Under the pieces are notes generated by a model, which was not told the DNA's origin, ran no database searches, and saw only the letters and a program-made list of their open reading frames with translations. The position numbers and the translations under genes are program-made. Positions 35,525 to 44,651 of a DNA stretch of 64,000 bases are shown here, one piece after another (the stretch's first letter is position 1; each line of letters starts with the position of its first letter). The stretch lies in the NCBI RefSeq assembly GCF_001748145.1, contig NZ_BCQA01000001.1, forward strand, positions 6,660,501-6,724,500, given 5' to 3'. Source of the stretch: Bosea sp. BIWAKO-01 (GTDB lineage: Bacteria; Pseudomonadota; Alphaproteobacteria; Rhizobiales; Beijerinckiaceae).

Positions 35525-37246
35525 ATGCGACACGGAATGATTGCGCTATCGGCAATGGCGCTGGCGCTGGCTCCAGCCAGCGCCCTTCTCCCGGGCCTCG
35601 GCGCCGCATTCGCCCAACAGGCCGCTCCAGCGCCCCAGGCTGCACAGACCGCGCCAGTGCAGGCCGCGGACGCGGTCTTCACCCGTGCCGAGATCGAGCC
35701 GCTGGTGAAGCCGATCGCACTCTACCCCGACTCGCTGCTCGCCCAGCTGCTTCCGGCCTCGGCCTATCCGCTCGACATCGTGCAGGCGGCGCGCTGGATC
35801 GAGCGCAACAAGGCGGCCGTCGAGAAGGCCGACTTCACGGCAGCCGACGCCATGAACTGGGATGCCAGCGTCAAGGCGCTGATCCGGTTTCCCGACCTGA
35901 TCAAGCAGATGAACGAGAACCTCGACTGGACGAGCGATCTCGGCGACGCCTTCGTCTACCAGCCGACGGATGTCGCCGCCGTCATCCAGGACCTGCGAGC
36001 CCAGGCGGCCAAGGGCGGCGCCCTGAAGTCGACGCCGCAGCAGACCGTCGTCCAGAAGACCGAGGGATCCAGCAACGTCATCTATATCGAGCCGGCAGAG
36101 CCGGAGGTGATCTACGTTCCCAGTTACGATCCCGCCGTCGTCTACCAGCCTGTCGCTTCCGCCGTCCCGGGCGCGCTCCTGACCTTCGGGACGGCCATCG
36201 CCGTCGGCGCCGTGATGTACAACAACCCGTGGAACTGGGGCACCGGTGCAGTCTATCCGCCGCGCTGGCCGGGTTATCCAGGCTACCGGCCCGGCTATCC
36301 CGGCGCGCCCGGGCGCGGAAACATCAATATCGGCAACGAGATCAATATCGGCGGCGGCAATACCATCGGCAGCGGGAACAACATCGGCAACGGCAACAGC
36401 ATCGGCAACACCAAGCCGTGGCGGCCCGACCCTGACCGGTATCGGCCTGGCCAGGGGACCAAGCCCGGCCTCGCCCGCCCCGGCGGCCCAGGCCGCCCAG
36501 GCCGCCCAGTTGGTCCAGGCGGCATAGGTGGTCCGGGAGGCCCAGGCGGCATCGGCAGCGTCGGTGGGCCAGGCGCCCCGGGTGGCGTTGGCGGCATTGG
36601 CGGCCCCGGGTCGGCTGGCGGCGTCGGTGGCCCCGGAGGGCCCGGTGGCGTCGGCGGTCCAGGCGGCCCAGGCGGTGTTGGCGGTCCAGGCGGCATCGGT
36701 GGCCCGGGTGGCGCTGGCCCAGGCGGCGCCGGCGGCATCGGTGGTGTGCTGGGCGGTGCGGCGGCAGGCGCGATCGGAGGCGCGGCGGCAGGCATGATCG
36801 GCCAGCGTCCGTCCCAGCAACCCGCCCGCCCCGATGCACGGCCCGGCCAGGACCGCCCCCAGGGCGGGGCTGGACAGGGGCGACCGCAGGTCGACGCAGG
36901 CCGACCCGCGACGCGACCGTCGGGCCCTGACCGGCCCTCGGCACGGCCTCCGACGGCACAGGCGCGACCAGCGGCGCCACAGGGTGCCAGACCTCGCCCG
37001 GCAGCCCCGACCGCCTTCGACGGCATCGATGCCGGGCGCGGCGCGGCGGCCTATGGCAATCGCGGCGCGGCCAGCCGTGGGCAGATCAACATGCCGGCGG
37101 GGCGCGGCGGCGGAGGCGGACAGATCGGCGGCGGAGGTCGCGGTGGCGGCGCTCACATCGGCGGTGGCGGCCGTGGCGGCGGTGGGCATATCGGCGGAGG
37201 CGGTGGCCGCGGCGGCGGTGGTGGTGGTCGCGGTGGACGGCGCTGA
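35525..37246 (+). CDS. DUF3300 secreted protein with Gly-rich tail
   Basis: 573 residues from the ATG at 35525 (AGGAC just upstream); a GTG at 35480 would add 15. Signal peptide, then a DUF3300 domain (EIEPLVKPIALYPDSLLAQLLPA, VYQPTDVAAVIQDLR, EVIYVPSYDPAVVYQP). From about residue 260 the protein becomes repetitive: NINIGNEINIGGGNTIG-type units, then a collagen-like GGPGGIG stretch, a Pro/Arg region and a Gly-rich RGGGGHIGGG end. The domain function is unknown; it occurs beside DUF2950 genes, as here. Confidence 0.88.
   Translation: MRHGMIALSAMALALAPASALLPGLGAAFAQQAAPAPQAAQTAPVQAADAVFTRAEIEPLVKPIALYPDSLLAQLLPASAYPLDIVQAARWIERNKAAVEKADFTAADAMNWDASVKALIRFPDLIKQMNENLDWTSDLGDAFVYQPTDVAAVIQDLRAQAAKGGALKSTPQQTVVQKTEGSSNVIYIEPAEPEVIYVPSYDPAVVYQPVASAVPGALLTFGTAIAVGAVMYNNPWNWGTGAVYPPRWPGYPGYRPGYPGAPGRGNINIGNEINIGGGNTIGSGNNIGNGNSIGNTKPWRPDPDRYRPGQGTKPGLARPGGPGRPGRPVGPGGIGGPGGPGGIGSVGGPGAPGGVGGIGGPGSAGGVGGPGGPGGVGGPGGPGGVGGPGGIGGPGGAGPGGAGGIGGVLGGAAAGAIGGAAAGMIGQRPSQQPARPDARPGQDRPQGGAGQGRPQVDAGRPATRPSGPDRPSARPPTAQARPAAPQGARPRPAAPTAFDGIDAGRGAAAYGNRGAASRGQINMPAGRGGGGGQIGGGGRGGGAHIGGGGRGGGGHIGGGGGRGGGGGGRGGRR
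36472..36765 (+). repeat. Collagen-like Gly-rich codon repeats inside the DUF3300 gene
   Basis: Imperfect nine- and eighteen-base repeats built on GGYCCAGGCGGC encode GGPGGIG and GGVGGPG units. Preceding it at about 36319-36412 is a shorter array encoding G-N-x-I-G units. Such arrays can change length by slippage. Confidence 0.75.
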
Positions 37247-37254
37247 TTGGGGAC

Positions 37255-38151
37255 ATGATCATGGCACATCACGCTCGGTTTTCAGTCCCGGTCTCGCTCG
37301 CGGTCCTGTTGATGGCAGGCCCTGCCGCAGCCCAGCAGAGCTTCCCCTCCCCCGATGCGGCGTCCAGCGCGCTGGTCGAAGCGGCCCGGGCGCGCGAGCC
37401 CGGCGTGCTCGATCGCATTTTCGGGCCGGGGGCTCGCGACGTGCTGAGCACCGGCGACGCCACGCTGGACCGCGCACGACTCGACCGGTTCAATGAGGCC
37501 GCGGCGGAATCCGTCACGCTGACGCCGCGCGGCGACGCGACGCGGATCCTGACGATCGGGAAACGCAAGTTCGAGTTCCCGATCCCGATCGTCCGACGCG
37601 GCGAGGCCTGGATGTTCGATGTCCCGGCCGGGCGCAGCGAAATCCTCAACCGCGCCGTCGGCGAGAACGAACTACGCGCTATCGAGGCCTGCCAGGCCTA
37701 TATCGGCGCCCAGCGCGAATATATCCGGAAGGATCATGATGGCGATCAGGTGCCGGAATATGCCCAGAACCTGATCTCGACGCCCGGCACGCAGGACGGG
37801 CTGTACTGGCCGAGAACCGGGCAGGCCGATGTCAGCCCCCTCGAAGGCGCCCTGAGCGAGGCCCTGCTGGATCGCGGGAACAAAACCTATGCCGGCTATC
37901 GCTTTCGCATCCTCAAGGCACAGGGACCTTGGGCGCCCGGCGGCGCGCATTCCTATGTCGTCAACGGCAACATGATCGCTGGCTTCGGCCTCGTGGCCTG
38001 GCCGGCCGAATGGGGCAAGACCGGCGTCATGACCTTCATCTGCGGACATAACGGGGTCGTGCTGCAGAAGAACCTCGGACCGAAGACCAGCGCGATGGCG
38101 GAACGCCTGCTGCGCTACGACCCCGACCGCAGCTGGGCCCCGGTCGAATAG
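37255..38151 (+). CDS. DUF2950 secreted protein
   Basis: 298 residues, signal peptide ending GPAAAQ. DUF2950 features are clear: ENELRAIEACQAYIGAQREY, DGLYWP, YRFRILKAQGPWAPGGAHSYVVNGNMIAGFGLVAWPAEWG and GVVLQKNLGP. Function is not established. It starts 8 bases after the DUF3300 gene, a pairing seen in other proteobacteria. Confidence 0.9.
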   Translation: MIMAHHARFSVPVSLAVLLMAGPAAAQQSFPSPDAASSALVEAARAREPGVLDRIFGPGARDVLSTGDATLDRARLDRFNEAAAESVTLTPRGDATRILTIGKRKFEFPIPIVRRGEAWMFDVPAGRSEILNRAVGENELRAIEACQAYIGAQREYIRKDHDGDQVPEYAQNLISTPGTQDGLYWPRTGQADVSPLEGALSEALLDRGNKTYAGYRFRILKAQGPWAPGGAHSYVVNGNMIAGFGLVAWPAEWGKTGVMTFICGHNGVVLQKNLGPKTSAMAERLLRYDPDRSWAPVE

Positions 38152-38167
38152 GCGGGGGCCGCGCGGG

Positions 38168-38203
38168 CAGCATGGCCGATATCAACGAACGAACGAACCG
38201 TGG
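38168..38203 (+). repeat. Dispersed 36-bp repeat R1, copy 1
   Basis: Core GGCCGATATC then CGAACGAAC. About 30 of 36 positions agree with the copy at 44224-44259, same orientation. The remaining ~220 bases to the next gene hold nothing I can name. Confidence 0.6.
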
Positions 38204-38423
38204 GCGAAGCTCGCTCCATTGTCTCGACAACCCCAGGTAACGGGGAGAAAGTGAGGGCCTGTTCCGCTGCTGTAACGATGAAGCCGCCGTGGTTCGCACT
38301 GGCCCCGCGCCGCGCTCATCCAGGATTCGTCATGCATCCCTCGGTAGGACTGCCGGCCGCGAGAACGAACAGCCTGGCGCCGAGGTTCCGATCCCTGGTG
38401 CCGTGCCGTTCGCGGGCACCGGA

Positions 38424-38945
38424 TCAACTGGAGAGACGAGGGCGCCCCTTGAAATTGGCGATCAGCTCGGCGAGCGGGATCAGCCGATGCGAAACCGTGC
38501 CGCCAGCCGGGGCGGAAGAGCTCGTGAAGATCGCAAAACCAGTGGCCTGAACAACCGGGGCAAGCTCCGGCAGCGAAAAGGCGGTCTGCATCAGCTCGAA
38601 CGTCTCGGCGGCATCGGCGACGCGTCCGATGTGCAGCCGCACGGCTTCCGCGGTCTCCTGGGGCGATGCGCGAAGCAATTGCCCATAGGCGTCCGCCGCG
38701 GCCCAGACAGCGGCGTAGAATGCCAGCGTGTTCTCGAACATGCGGCGGGCATCGCCATGACCAGAGGCGGCGCTGATTTCAGCGGCGGCGTTGAGCATGC
38801 TGATGAAGGCTTCCAGCCGGCCAGCAATCTTGGTCGCCTTCGACCGACGGGAAAACTCATTGAACATCGTCGCGTCCATTGTTTCGGGTGCGGACGCGAT
38901 CATCCGCGAAGGCGAAATCGGACAGACCGCAGCGTAAATCTTCAT
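38424..38945 (-). CDS. Hypothetical protein
   Basis: 173 residues if the ATG at 38943-38945 (MKIYAAVCP) is used; an in-frame ATG later (MDATMFNEF) is possible. Mostly helical: RLEAFISMLNAAAEISAASGHGDARRMFENTLAFYAAVWAAADAYG, without a signal peptide or recognised domain. The size and helix content recall phasin-like or small helical regulators, but the match is too weak to name. Confidence 0.5.
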   Translation of the reverse strand: MKIYAAVCPISPSRMIASAPETMDATMFNEFSRRSKATKIAGRLEAFISMLNAAAEISAASGHGDARRMFENTLAFYAAVWAAADAYGQLLRASPQETAEAVRLHIGRVADAAETFELMQTAFSLPELAPVVQATGFAIFTSSSAPAGGTVSHRLIPLAELIANFKGRPRLSS

Positions 38946-39328
38946 TGTCGAAGCTGCGCTAACACAGCGCTTCGCGCTGCAATTTGCGCCTTCACGCCAA
39001 TAAATTGCTATTCTCGGCCAAGTGCCGACAGCGCTTGCCCACCAGCGTCGCAAGGTCAGCGGCAAGCCCTCGGCCCGCACACCTGCAGGCATGTCCGGCG
39101 GCCATGCGAAGACATGAATCAATAGAGTCCCTTACGCGCGATATCTCACCGTCCACAATAAGGTGAGGACCGCTCTGGCGACCCAACTGTGGGCCTTCCC
39201 TGCCAAGGTTTCGTCCTGTCGGCCAGCGATCTGCCTGACCATCATCTGCGTCCACAACAGGTCTCGGCCAAGACGATTGAGCAACGGCTCGCGCTGCTCC
39301 ACTCTCGTTTGCGGGGGAATCGACGATC
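38946..39328. other. Intergenic region upstream of the LuxR-type gene
   Basis: About 380 bases between divergent starts. It is AT-richer near 38950-39020 and holds repeat R2. No gene supported. Confidence 0.4.
39131..39170 (+). repeat. Dispersed 40-bp repeat R2, copy 1
   Basis: Core CGTCCACAATAAG flanked by CTCACC and GGTGAG, which could pair in this copy only. About 33 of 40 positions match the copy at 44765-44804. Both copies precede a gene start by about 160-240 bases. Confidence 0.6.
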
Positions 39329-40422
39329 ATGCTGGATGCCAATGAGTTCGGGGATGCGGTCGCCATGCTCTATGAGGCCGCCGCCGTTCCGGAGGTCTGG
39401 CCGACGGCGATCGCGCGGTTGGCAGAGATCGCCGGCTGTACCGGGGGGCTACTCTTCGTGCATTCCGGACAAGGCACGAACTGGGTCGCGTCCAAGGAGT
39501 TTTCACCGGTCTTCCAGCGCTTCCTGGATCAGGGCTGGATGGACCGGAATGCGCGCATGGCCGGCCTTCTGGCGCATGGCGGGACCGGTTTCGTGACCGA
39601 TCACGACCTCTTCACAGAGGACGAGCTGGCCGAGACCGCGCTCTATCGCGATTTCCTGCGGCCCGAGGGCTATGGCTGGGGCACGGCAACCCATGTGCGT
39701 TCGTCATCGGGCGAGACCATCGTCTTCACCCTGGAGCGCAAGTTCGAACTGGGTCCGGTCTCCCGTCGCGATACCGAACTGCTCGACAGCGTCCGCCCGC
39801 ACCTCGCACGGGCCGCGGTTCTGGCCTCGAAGCTGCAGATGCAACGCGCCCAGGTGAGCCTCGATTCCTTCGAGAAGGCCGGTTCTCCGGCTGCCCTGGT
39901 CGGCGCCGGCGGCGCGCTCAGCGCGGCCAATCCGGGCTTCGAGGCGCTAATCGGACAGATCTCGTCAGGGCAAGGGACAAGATCGCGCTCGAGGATCCCC
40001 GTGCGAACGCGCTGCTGCAAAAGGCGCTTGCCGATCTCGGGCATGACCGGGTTGGCGATACCCGCTCGATCCCGGTGCCCTGCAAGGGCGACCGCCCCGC
40101 CTTCATCGTCCATGTGCTGCCGGTCCGCCGCCTGGCGCGGGATATCTTCTCGCGCGCCCAGGCCCTGCTCGTCATCACGACGTCGGCCCGAAGCCTGCGG
40201 ATCGAAGCCTCCCTGCTTTGTGAGCTCTATGATCTGACCCGGGCGGAGGCAGCCGTCGCCGGCGGGCTCCTGGAGGGCTGCACGGTCGAGCAGCTCGCGC
40301 TGTCGCGCGGGGTCGGCCGGGAGACGGTTCGCGGCCAGGTCAAGGCGGTGCTGGCGAAAACCGGCAGCCGCTCGCAGGCCGACTTCATCAGGCGGCTGGC
40401 TCCGTTGACGCTGTCGGCCTGA
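39329..40422 (+). pseudogene. LuxR-family regulator with a single-base frameshift
   Basis: Frame one (39329 to about 39960) encodes an N-terminal sensor part (MLDANEFGDAVAMLYEAAAVPEVW ... FEALIGQ). Frame two continues with LVRARDKIALEDPRANALL and ends in a LuxR HTH (YDLTRAEAAVAGGLLEGCTVEQLAL, RETVRGQVKAVLAKTG). The join is near 39955-39965, where one base seems missing. Without repair the product loses its DNA-binding domain and reads on in the wrong frame to 40237. Start has GGGGGA upstream. Either a recent mutation or a sequence error. Confidence 0.85.
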
Positions 40423-40554
40423 GCGGCGGCCCAAGCCGGGCACGCCAGGCCGGGGCCGTACCGGGATTTCGGTCGGGCCGCCTGCCTCCGCCTCCGGAGC
40501 GGTGATGAGCGACAGCCTGCTGGCGGCGGGGATGGCGGGGTGGAAGACGGTGCA

Positions 40555-40579
40555 GAGGGCCGCACGATCGGCGGCCCTC
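40555..40579. terminator. Bidirectional terminator-like hairpin
   Basis: GAGGGCCGC and GCGGCCCTC form a perfect 9-bp stem with a 7-base loop between the LuxR-type gene and the convergent MHS transporter. The T run is weak on both sides. Confidence 0.6.
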
Positions 40580-40638
40580 CTCTTGTTCACCTTGGGCCTT
40601 CAGGCCAGGGCCGGTATCCCTGGGATCATTCTCGGGGA

Positions 40639-41973
40639 TCATTCTCGCGGGCTGTTGGCCAGGCGTCCGGTGTCCGGCCGGTCCAGATCGAGATGCCTGG
40701 TTTCCGGGATCAGGAAGCCGGTCAGCAAGGTGATCGCGGACACGACCATGAGATAGACGAGGAACAGCGAATGCTGACCCTGCTGGGCGAGATAGGTGTT
40801 CACATAGGGCGCGGTGCCTCCGAAGATCGCGGTCGCCAATGAGAGCGGCCCGCTCACCCCGGTCGCCCGGATCTCGGTGGGAAACACTTCGGCCCAGACC
40901 GCCGTGTTCACCCCAAACAGGCAGGCCAGGATCAGCAGCGCCGCGATCATCGCCGAGAGCAGCCCGCTGAACTGGTTGGTGATCATGCCGTCCAGAGTGA
41001 AGGTCAGGGCGATGAAGCCGAGCCCGAACAGGATGATGAAGGGCCGTCGTCCGAACCGGTCGGCGAGCCAGCCGACCAGCGGGATCGCGGCGAAGAAGAC
41101 CGCTTGCGCGATGAGGCTCGCCGTCAGGGCCGACTTTGCGTCGAGACCACGGCTGATCTGGGCGAAGGTCGGGCTGTAGATCAGCCAGGTGTAGAACATG
41201 ATCGAGCCGCCGGCGGAGAGGCCGAAGACCACGGCTACGCCGCGCCAATTCCGTGCAAGCGGCGCAAGTCCCGTCGTCCTGGCGGTCTGCGCCTGCTTCT
41301 GCTTCTTCTCGAAGCTGGCCGTTTCCGTCAGCTTGCGCCTGAGGTACAGGCCGTAGAGCCCGAGCAGGCCCCCCATCGCGAAGGGGATGCGCCAGCCCCA
41401 GCTTTCCAGGGCCGCCCGTTCGAGATTGGCATTGAGCAGGAGACCGGTGCAGGTCGCGATCATCGTGCCAAGCACGACGCTCATCCACGACGTGCTGCCG
41501 TAGAGCGCGCGCCGGTGCGGCGGCGCGCGCTCGACCAGATAGGTCACCGATGTGCCCATCTCGCCACCATGGGCGATGCCCTGGGCGAGGCGCGCGACCA
41601 GCAGGACGACGGAGGCAAACAGGCCAGCCGAGGCATAGGTCGGAGCGCAGGCGATGACGACGCTGCCGCCGGCCGTCACCAGCATGGCGAGCGTCAGGCT
41701 GCGCTTGCGGCCGACGCGATCGGCGTAGAGCCCGAAGATCAGGCCACCCAGAGGCCTGGTCAGGAAACCGGCGGCGAATACGGCCAGGGCCGCCAGCAAC
41801 GCGGCTGACTTATCGTTCGACGGAAAGAACTGAAGCGCGAAATAGGGAGCGAATATCGTATAGATCGCCCAATCGAACCATTCCAGCGTATTTCCGAAAT
41901 TGACTGCGATCAGATCCTTGATGCGACGCGAGGTCGGGGCGCGATCCGCCAGGGATAGCTCGGCCGTTGACAT
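40639..41973 (-). CDS. MFS transporter, metabolite:H+ symporter (MHS) family
   Basis: 444 residues with 12 predicted membrane segments. The N-terminus IAVNFGNTLEWFDWAIYTIFAPYFA and the loop GLYADRVGRKRSLTLAM are MHS hallmarks (ShiA, ProP, KgtP relatives); a second WLADRFGRRPF occurs after helix 7. Such symporters import carboxylates, shikimate-like or betaine compounds. It lies 51 bases after the flavin reductase gene, likely in the same transcript. Confidence 0.92.
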   Translation of the reverse strand: MSTAELSLADRAPTSRRIKDLIAVNFGNTLEWFDWAIYTIFAPYFALQFFPSNDKSAALLAALAVFAAGFLTRPLGGLIFGLYADRVGRKRSLTLAMLVTAGGSVVIACAPTYASAGLFASVVLLVARLAQGIAHGGEMGTSVTYLVERAPPHRRALYGSTSWMSVVLGTMIATCTGLLLNANLERAALESWGWRIPFAMGGLLGLYGLYLRRKLTETASFEKKQKQAQTARTTGLAPLARNWRGVAVVFGLSAGGSIMFYTWLIYSPTFAQISRGLDAKSALTASLIAQAVFFAAIPLVGWLADRFGRRPFIILFGLGFIALTFTLDGMITNQFSGLLSAMIAALLILACLFGVNTAVWAEVFPTEIRATGVSGPLSLATAIFGGTAPYVNTYLAQQGQHSLFLVYLMVVSAITLLTGFLIPETRHLDLDRPDTGRLANSPRE

Positions 41974-42024
41974 GGAATTCCCCTCTTATTGTTTGGTTCT
42001 TCGGTGAGAAAATCGGTGAAACCG

Positions 42025-42687
42025 TCAACGCAAGGTGGAGCGCCCCTCCAGGCCTTGCCGCGCGTCTCCGTCAGCACCCGGAACCCGCATCTCGAAGATG
42101 TCCTTGACCACCGTGTAGTCAAAATAACCAAGCCGGGCGATCGGCTTGATCTTCTCGATGTCGAGCTTTCCGCTCGGCAAGATCACATCATCATCGATGT
42201 GGATCTTCTCGACCTGGGCGAAGACGATATCGATGGAGCCGACCGGTGAATTGCCTTTGATCCGGTGAGTGCTGACATATCTGCACTCGAACTTGACCGG
42301 GCTTTCCCTGACCATGGGAATGCGGGCGTTATCGGCGTATTCCTTGGTGACGTTCAGGCGCTCGAATTCGCTCTCATGCGCGGGCAAGGCCATCGCGCTG
42401 ATGTTCACGGCCTCGCGCAGGTCGAAGGTCGCCATGTTCCAGACGAACCAGCCCGTCTCTTCGGCATTGAGGACCGTGTCCTTGCGGCGACCGTCTGGAT
42501 ACTGGTTCGCCGAGAACATCACCATCGGCGGGTCGAAAGTGAGGTTCTGCCATTGGCTGTAGGGCGCAATGTTTTCGACGCCGGCTGCGCTGACGCTCGA
42601 CAGCCAGCCGATCGGCCGCGGCACCGTGCAACTCTTGAAGGGCGAAAACGGCAAGGGACTGGGCTCGAGATGGGGGGCGTATTTCAA
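42025..42687 (-). CDS. Flavin reductase-like (FMN-binding split-barrel) protein
   Basis: 220 residues. The pattern PRPIGWLSSVSAAGVENIAPYSQWQNLTFDPPMVMFS is the FMN-binding split-barrel signature; ESPVKFECRYVS follows. Members reduce flavin for two-component monooxygenases or are oxidoreductases of their own. No monooxygenase partner is adjacent. Divergent from the GntR gene, with a palindrome in between. Confidence 0.88.
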   Translation of the reverse strand: MKYAPHLEPSPLPFSPFKSCTVPRPIGWLSSVSAAGVENIAPYSQWQNLTFDPPMVMFSANQYPDGRRKDTVLNAEETGWFVWNMATFDLREAVNISAMALPAHESEFERLNVTKEYADNARIPMVRESPVKFECRYVSTHRIKGNSPVGSIDIVFAQVEKIHIDDDVILPSGKLDIEKIKPIARLGYFDYTVVKDIFEMRVPGADGDARQGLEGRSTLR

Positions 42688-42731
42688 GGATCATTCCTCC
42701 GGCGACGGCATTGAACATCGATAGTATGCAA

Positions 42732-42743
42732 CCGATATATCGG
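42732..42743. promoter_or_regulatory. Palindrome in the flavin reductase/GntR divergent promoter
   Basis: CCGATATATCGG is a perfect 12-bp palindrome in an AT-rich patch 45 bases from the flavin-reductase start and 98 from the GntR start. Candidate operator for the GntR regulator. Confidence 0.5.
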
Positions 42744-42840
42744 ATGAATAATGGTTTGGAAAGCCGGCGCGGATGAGGTAGGCGGATTCGAACGCCGCTG
42801 CGGGCCTGCAAGGCGAGACAGCGCGGCGCGGAAGGGTGAG

Positions 42841-43482
42841 ATGAATCAGTCGGAAGAAGCCGTCGCCGTGCTGCAGCGCCTCATCGTCCGGGGCGAATTG
42901 AAGCCCGGCTCGATGGTCTCGGAGCGTCATCTGATGGAGTTGACCGGGCTCGGCCGGACGCCGGTGCGGGAGGCGATCCAACGCCTCGCGCTCAGTTACA
43001 TGGTACGGATCCACCCCAACAAGGGCATCGAAATCCCCGGCATCTCGATCGAGGATCAGCTCAGCGGCCTGGAGGTGCGGCGCGCCAATGAGCTGCTCGC
43101 GGTGGAGCTTGCCTGCGCGCGCGCAACGCAGAAGGACATTGCCGCGATTGAAAAGCTGGCGGCCGCGCTTGATGGCGAATTCACGCTGCACGACTATTCA
43201 GAAACGGTCGGAGAGACTCACGCGCTGATCATCGAGGCGGCGCATAATCCCTATCTCGCGGCCCTGATGACGCCGCTTCAATCCCTGTCGCGGCGCTTCT
43301 GGGTCATGCATGTGCGCGACGAGCAGCAGGAGATCGCGCGCGGCAAGCGGCTCCACCAGCAGATCCTCAAGGGCATCGCCAGCAGGGATGTGGCCGCAGC
43401 CAGCACGGCGTCGCTGACGCTGAACAGCTACCTCGTCGAATTCGCACTGGCGGTCGTCGGACGGATGGCAACGCCACGATAG
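42841..43482 (+). CDS. GntR-family (FadR/FCD-type) transcriptional regulator
   Basis: 213 residues from the ATG at 42841 with GAAGGG upstream. N-terminal winged helix: IVRGELKPGSMVSERHLMELTGLGRTPVREAIQRLA. The C-terminal FCD domain has metal or ligand residues in ETHALIIEAAHNPYL and RLHQQILKGIASRD. Divergent from the flavin reductase and MHS transporter genes, which it probably represses until a carboxylate-type ligand is present. Confidence 0.92.
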   Translation: MNQSEEAVAVLQRLIVRGELKPGSMVSERHLMELTGLGRTPVREAIQRLALSYMVRIHPNKGIEIPGISIEDQLSGLEVRRANELLAVELACARATQKDIAAIEKLAAALDGEFTLHDYSETVGETHALIIEAAHNPYLAALMTPLQSLSRRFWVMHVRDEQQEIARGKRLHQQILKGIASRDVAAASTASLTLNSYLVEFALAVVGRMATPR

Positions 43483-43729
43483 ACCCGGCGAACCAAGGGA
43501 AGGCCGGCGAGGGTCAAGACGGTCACGCCCGGACAGAGTGTCCGCGCGCCGCGCTCCACCGTCCGCGCCTTGGCTCCTCACCCGCGCGGAGCAGAGTGTG
43601 AATTCCCGACTCGGCTCACGGCGTTGGGGTTCATAGGCCGGCTCGGGGAAGTCGGGATGAGGAGCGGAGTTCTAGCGCTTTGCCGTCGTGATCGGTCCCA
43701 GCGCGAGAATGCTGTCATAGCAAGCAGGC

Positions 43730-44107
43730 TCATTGGTTCCGACGATGTGCCGGCCGCAGGGACAGCGGCTGCGATGATGGGCCGATGACGTCTTCGGTCA
43801 GCCTGCCGCATTCCGCCATGATCCCCTCGCCGAGATCGGCGAGCGCCATGCTGTTGTCGACCAGCCTTTCGGACAGGCTCATCGCGGCCTCGAGCTGGCC
43901 GGCCTGGAACGCCAGGAGGCCATCCGCGTCCTTGATCTCGGCGGCAGCGCTCAGGCGCGCGAAGCCCAGGTCCATGCAGCTCCGCAGCATCCTCATCTGC
44001 AGCACGCCAAGCTTCTGGGCAGCGTCCAGGGCGAGCCTGTTCGTCTCGACGGCGACAGTCAGAGAATTCTGCCACGGGTCGATCAGGGTGTTCGAGAGCT
44101 CAGGCAT
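43730..44107 (-). CDS. Phasin-family protein
   Basis: 125 residues from the ATG at 44105-44107 with GGGAGA upstream. Pattern NTLIDPWQNSLTVAVETNRLALDAAQKLGVLQMRMLRSCMDLGFARLSA is that of phasins, small amphipathic helical proteins that coat polyhydroxyalkanoate granules. No PHA synthase is in the window, though a PHB-depolymerase-like esterase lies at 50.1 kb. The 247 bases between it and the GntR stop hold only an imperfect stem. Confidence 0.75.
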   Translation of the reverse strand: MPELSNTLIDPWQNSLTVAVETNRLALDAAQKLGVLQMRMLRSCMDLGFARLSAAAEIKDADGLLAFQAGQLEAAMSLSERLVDNSMALADLGEGIMAECGRLTEDVIGPSSQPLSLRPAHRRNQ

Positions 44108-44555
44108 GGTCGCGTCTCCCTTGCTGTGGTGGTGGGACGACAGCGCCTGGAAATTGGCCGCGCTCGGGCCGCTTTCGGGCCGTCCTCGCCAAGATCGGAT
44201 CGTCCCGTCGCGGCGACCGTGGACAGCGCGGCCGATATCCGCGAACGAACCAACCGCGGCCTGCCGCAGACTGGGATGAGGCTGCGCCGCATGCCGGGAT
44301 GATGCCCGCGTTGTGCTCGTCGATGATGGCGGTTTCCTGACGGGAGAGCTCGTCGCCCGGACGCTGGCCACGGGGCCGGGCTGCCCGTTGACGAAGTCGT
44401 GACCCCGGCCAGGAGCCCGGCAGCCTCAACGCCGCTTGCGGCGCGCAGGGGCAGGTTCAAGATGGGATCGAGGCTTGGCTGGCTCCGTCACCGGAATGCA
44501 GGTCCGCGACGGGTTCGCTACGTGAGTTCCGTCGTTGTGTCTGAGGGAGCGTCGC
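44108..44555. other. Intergenic region upstream of the phasin gene
   Basis: About 450 bases. It contains repeat R1 copy 2; no other feature found. Open frames here are Arg-rich and unsupported. Confidence 0.4.
44224..44259 (+). repeat. Dispersed 36-bp repeat R1, copy 2
   Basis: GGCCGATATC then CGAACGAAC, matching 38168-38203. About 115-150 bases upstream of the phasin start on the other strand. Confidence 0.6.
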
Positions 44556-44651
44556 ATGCTTGTGAGACATCACGTCAGGGCTGTCTGGCTGCGTATCGGG
44601 GTCGTGCTGGCTCTCGCCGCACTCTTCGTCGTCCCGATGGCGTTCAAATAG
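44556..44651 (+). CDS. Possible 31-residue single-span membrane peptide
   Basis: ATG at 44556 follows GAGGGAG at an ideal distance. The peptide is a basic start (MLVRHHVRAVWLRI) then a hydrophobic stretch VVLALAALFVVPMAF. Short, but start signal and hydrophobic core agree. Could be a small membrane protein or a leader; function unknown. Confidence 0.42.
   Translation: MLVRHHVRAVWLRIGVVLALAALFVVPMAFK

Noticed and set aside
43570..43730. Imperfect inverted repeat (CCCGACT/AGTCGGG arms) after the GntR gene
   Set aside because: Arms are far apart and no T run follows; could be chance at this GC content.
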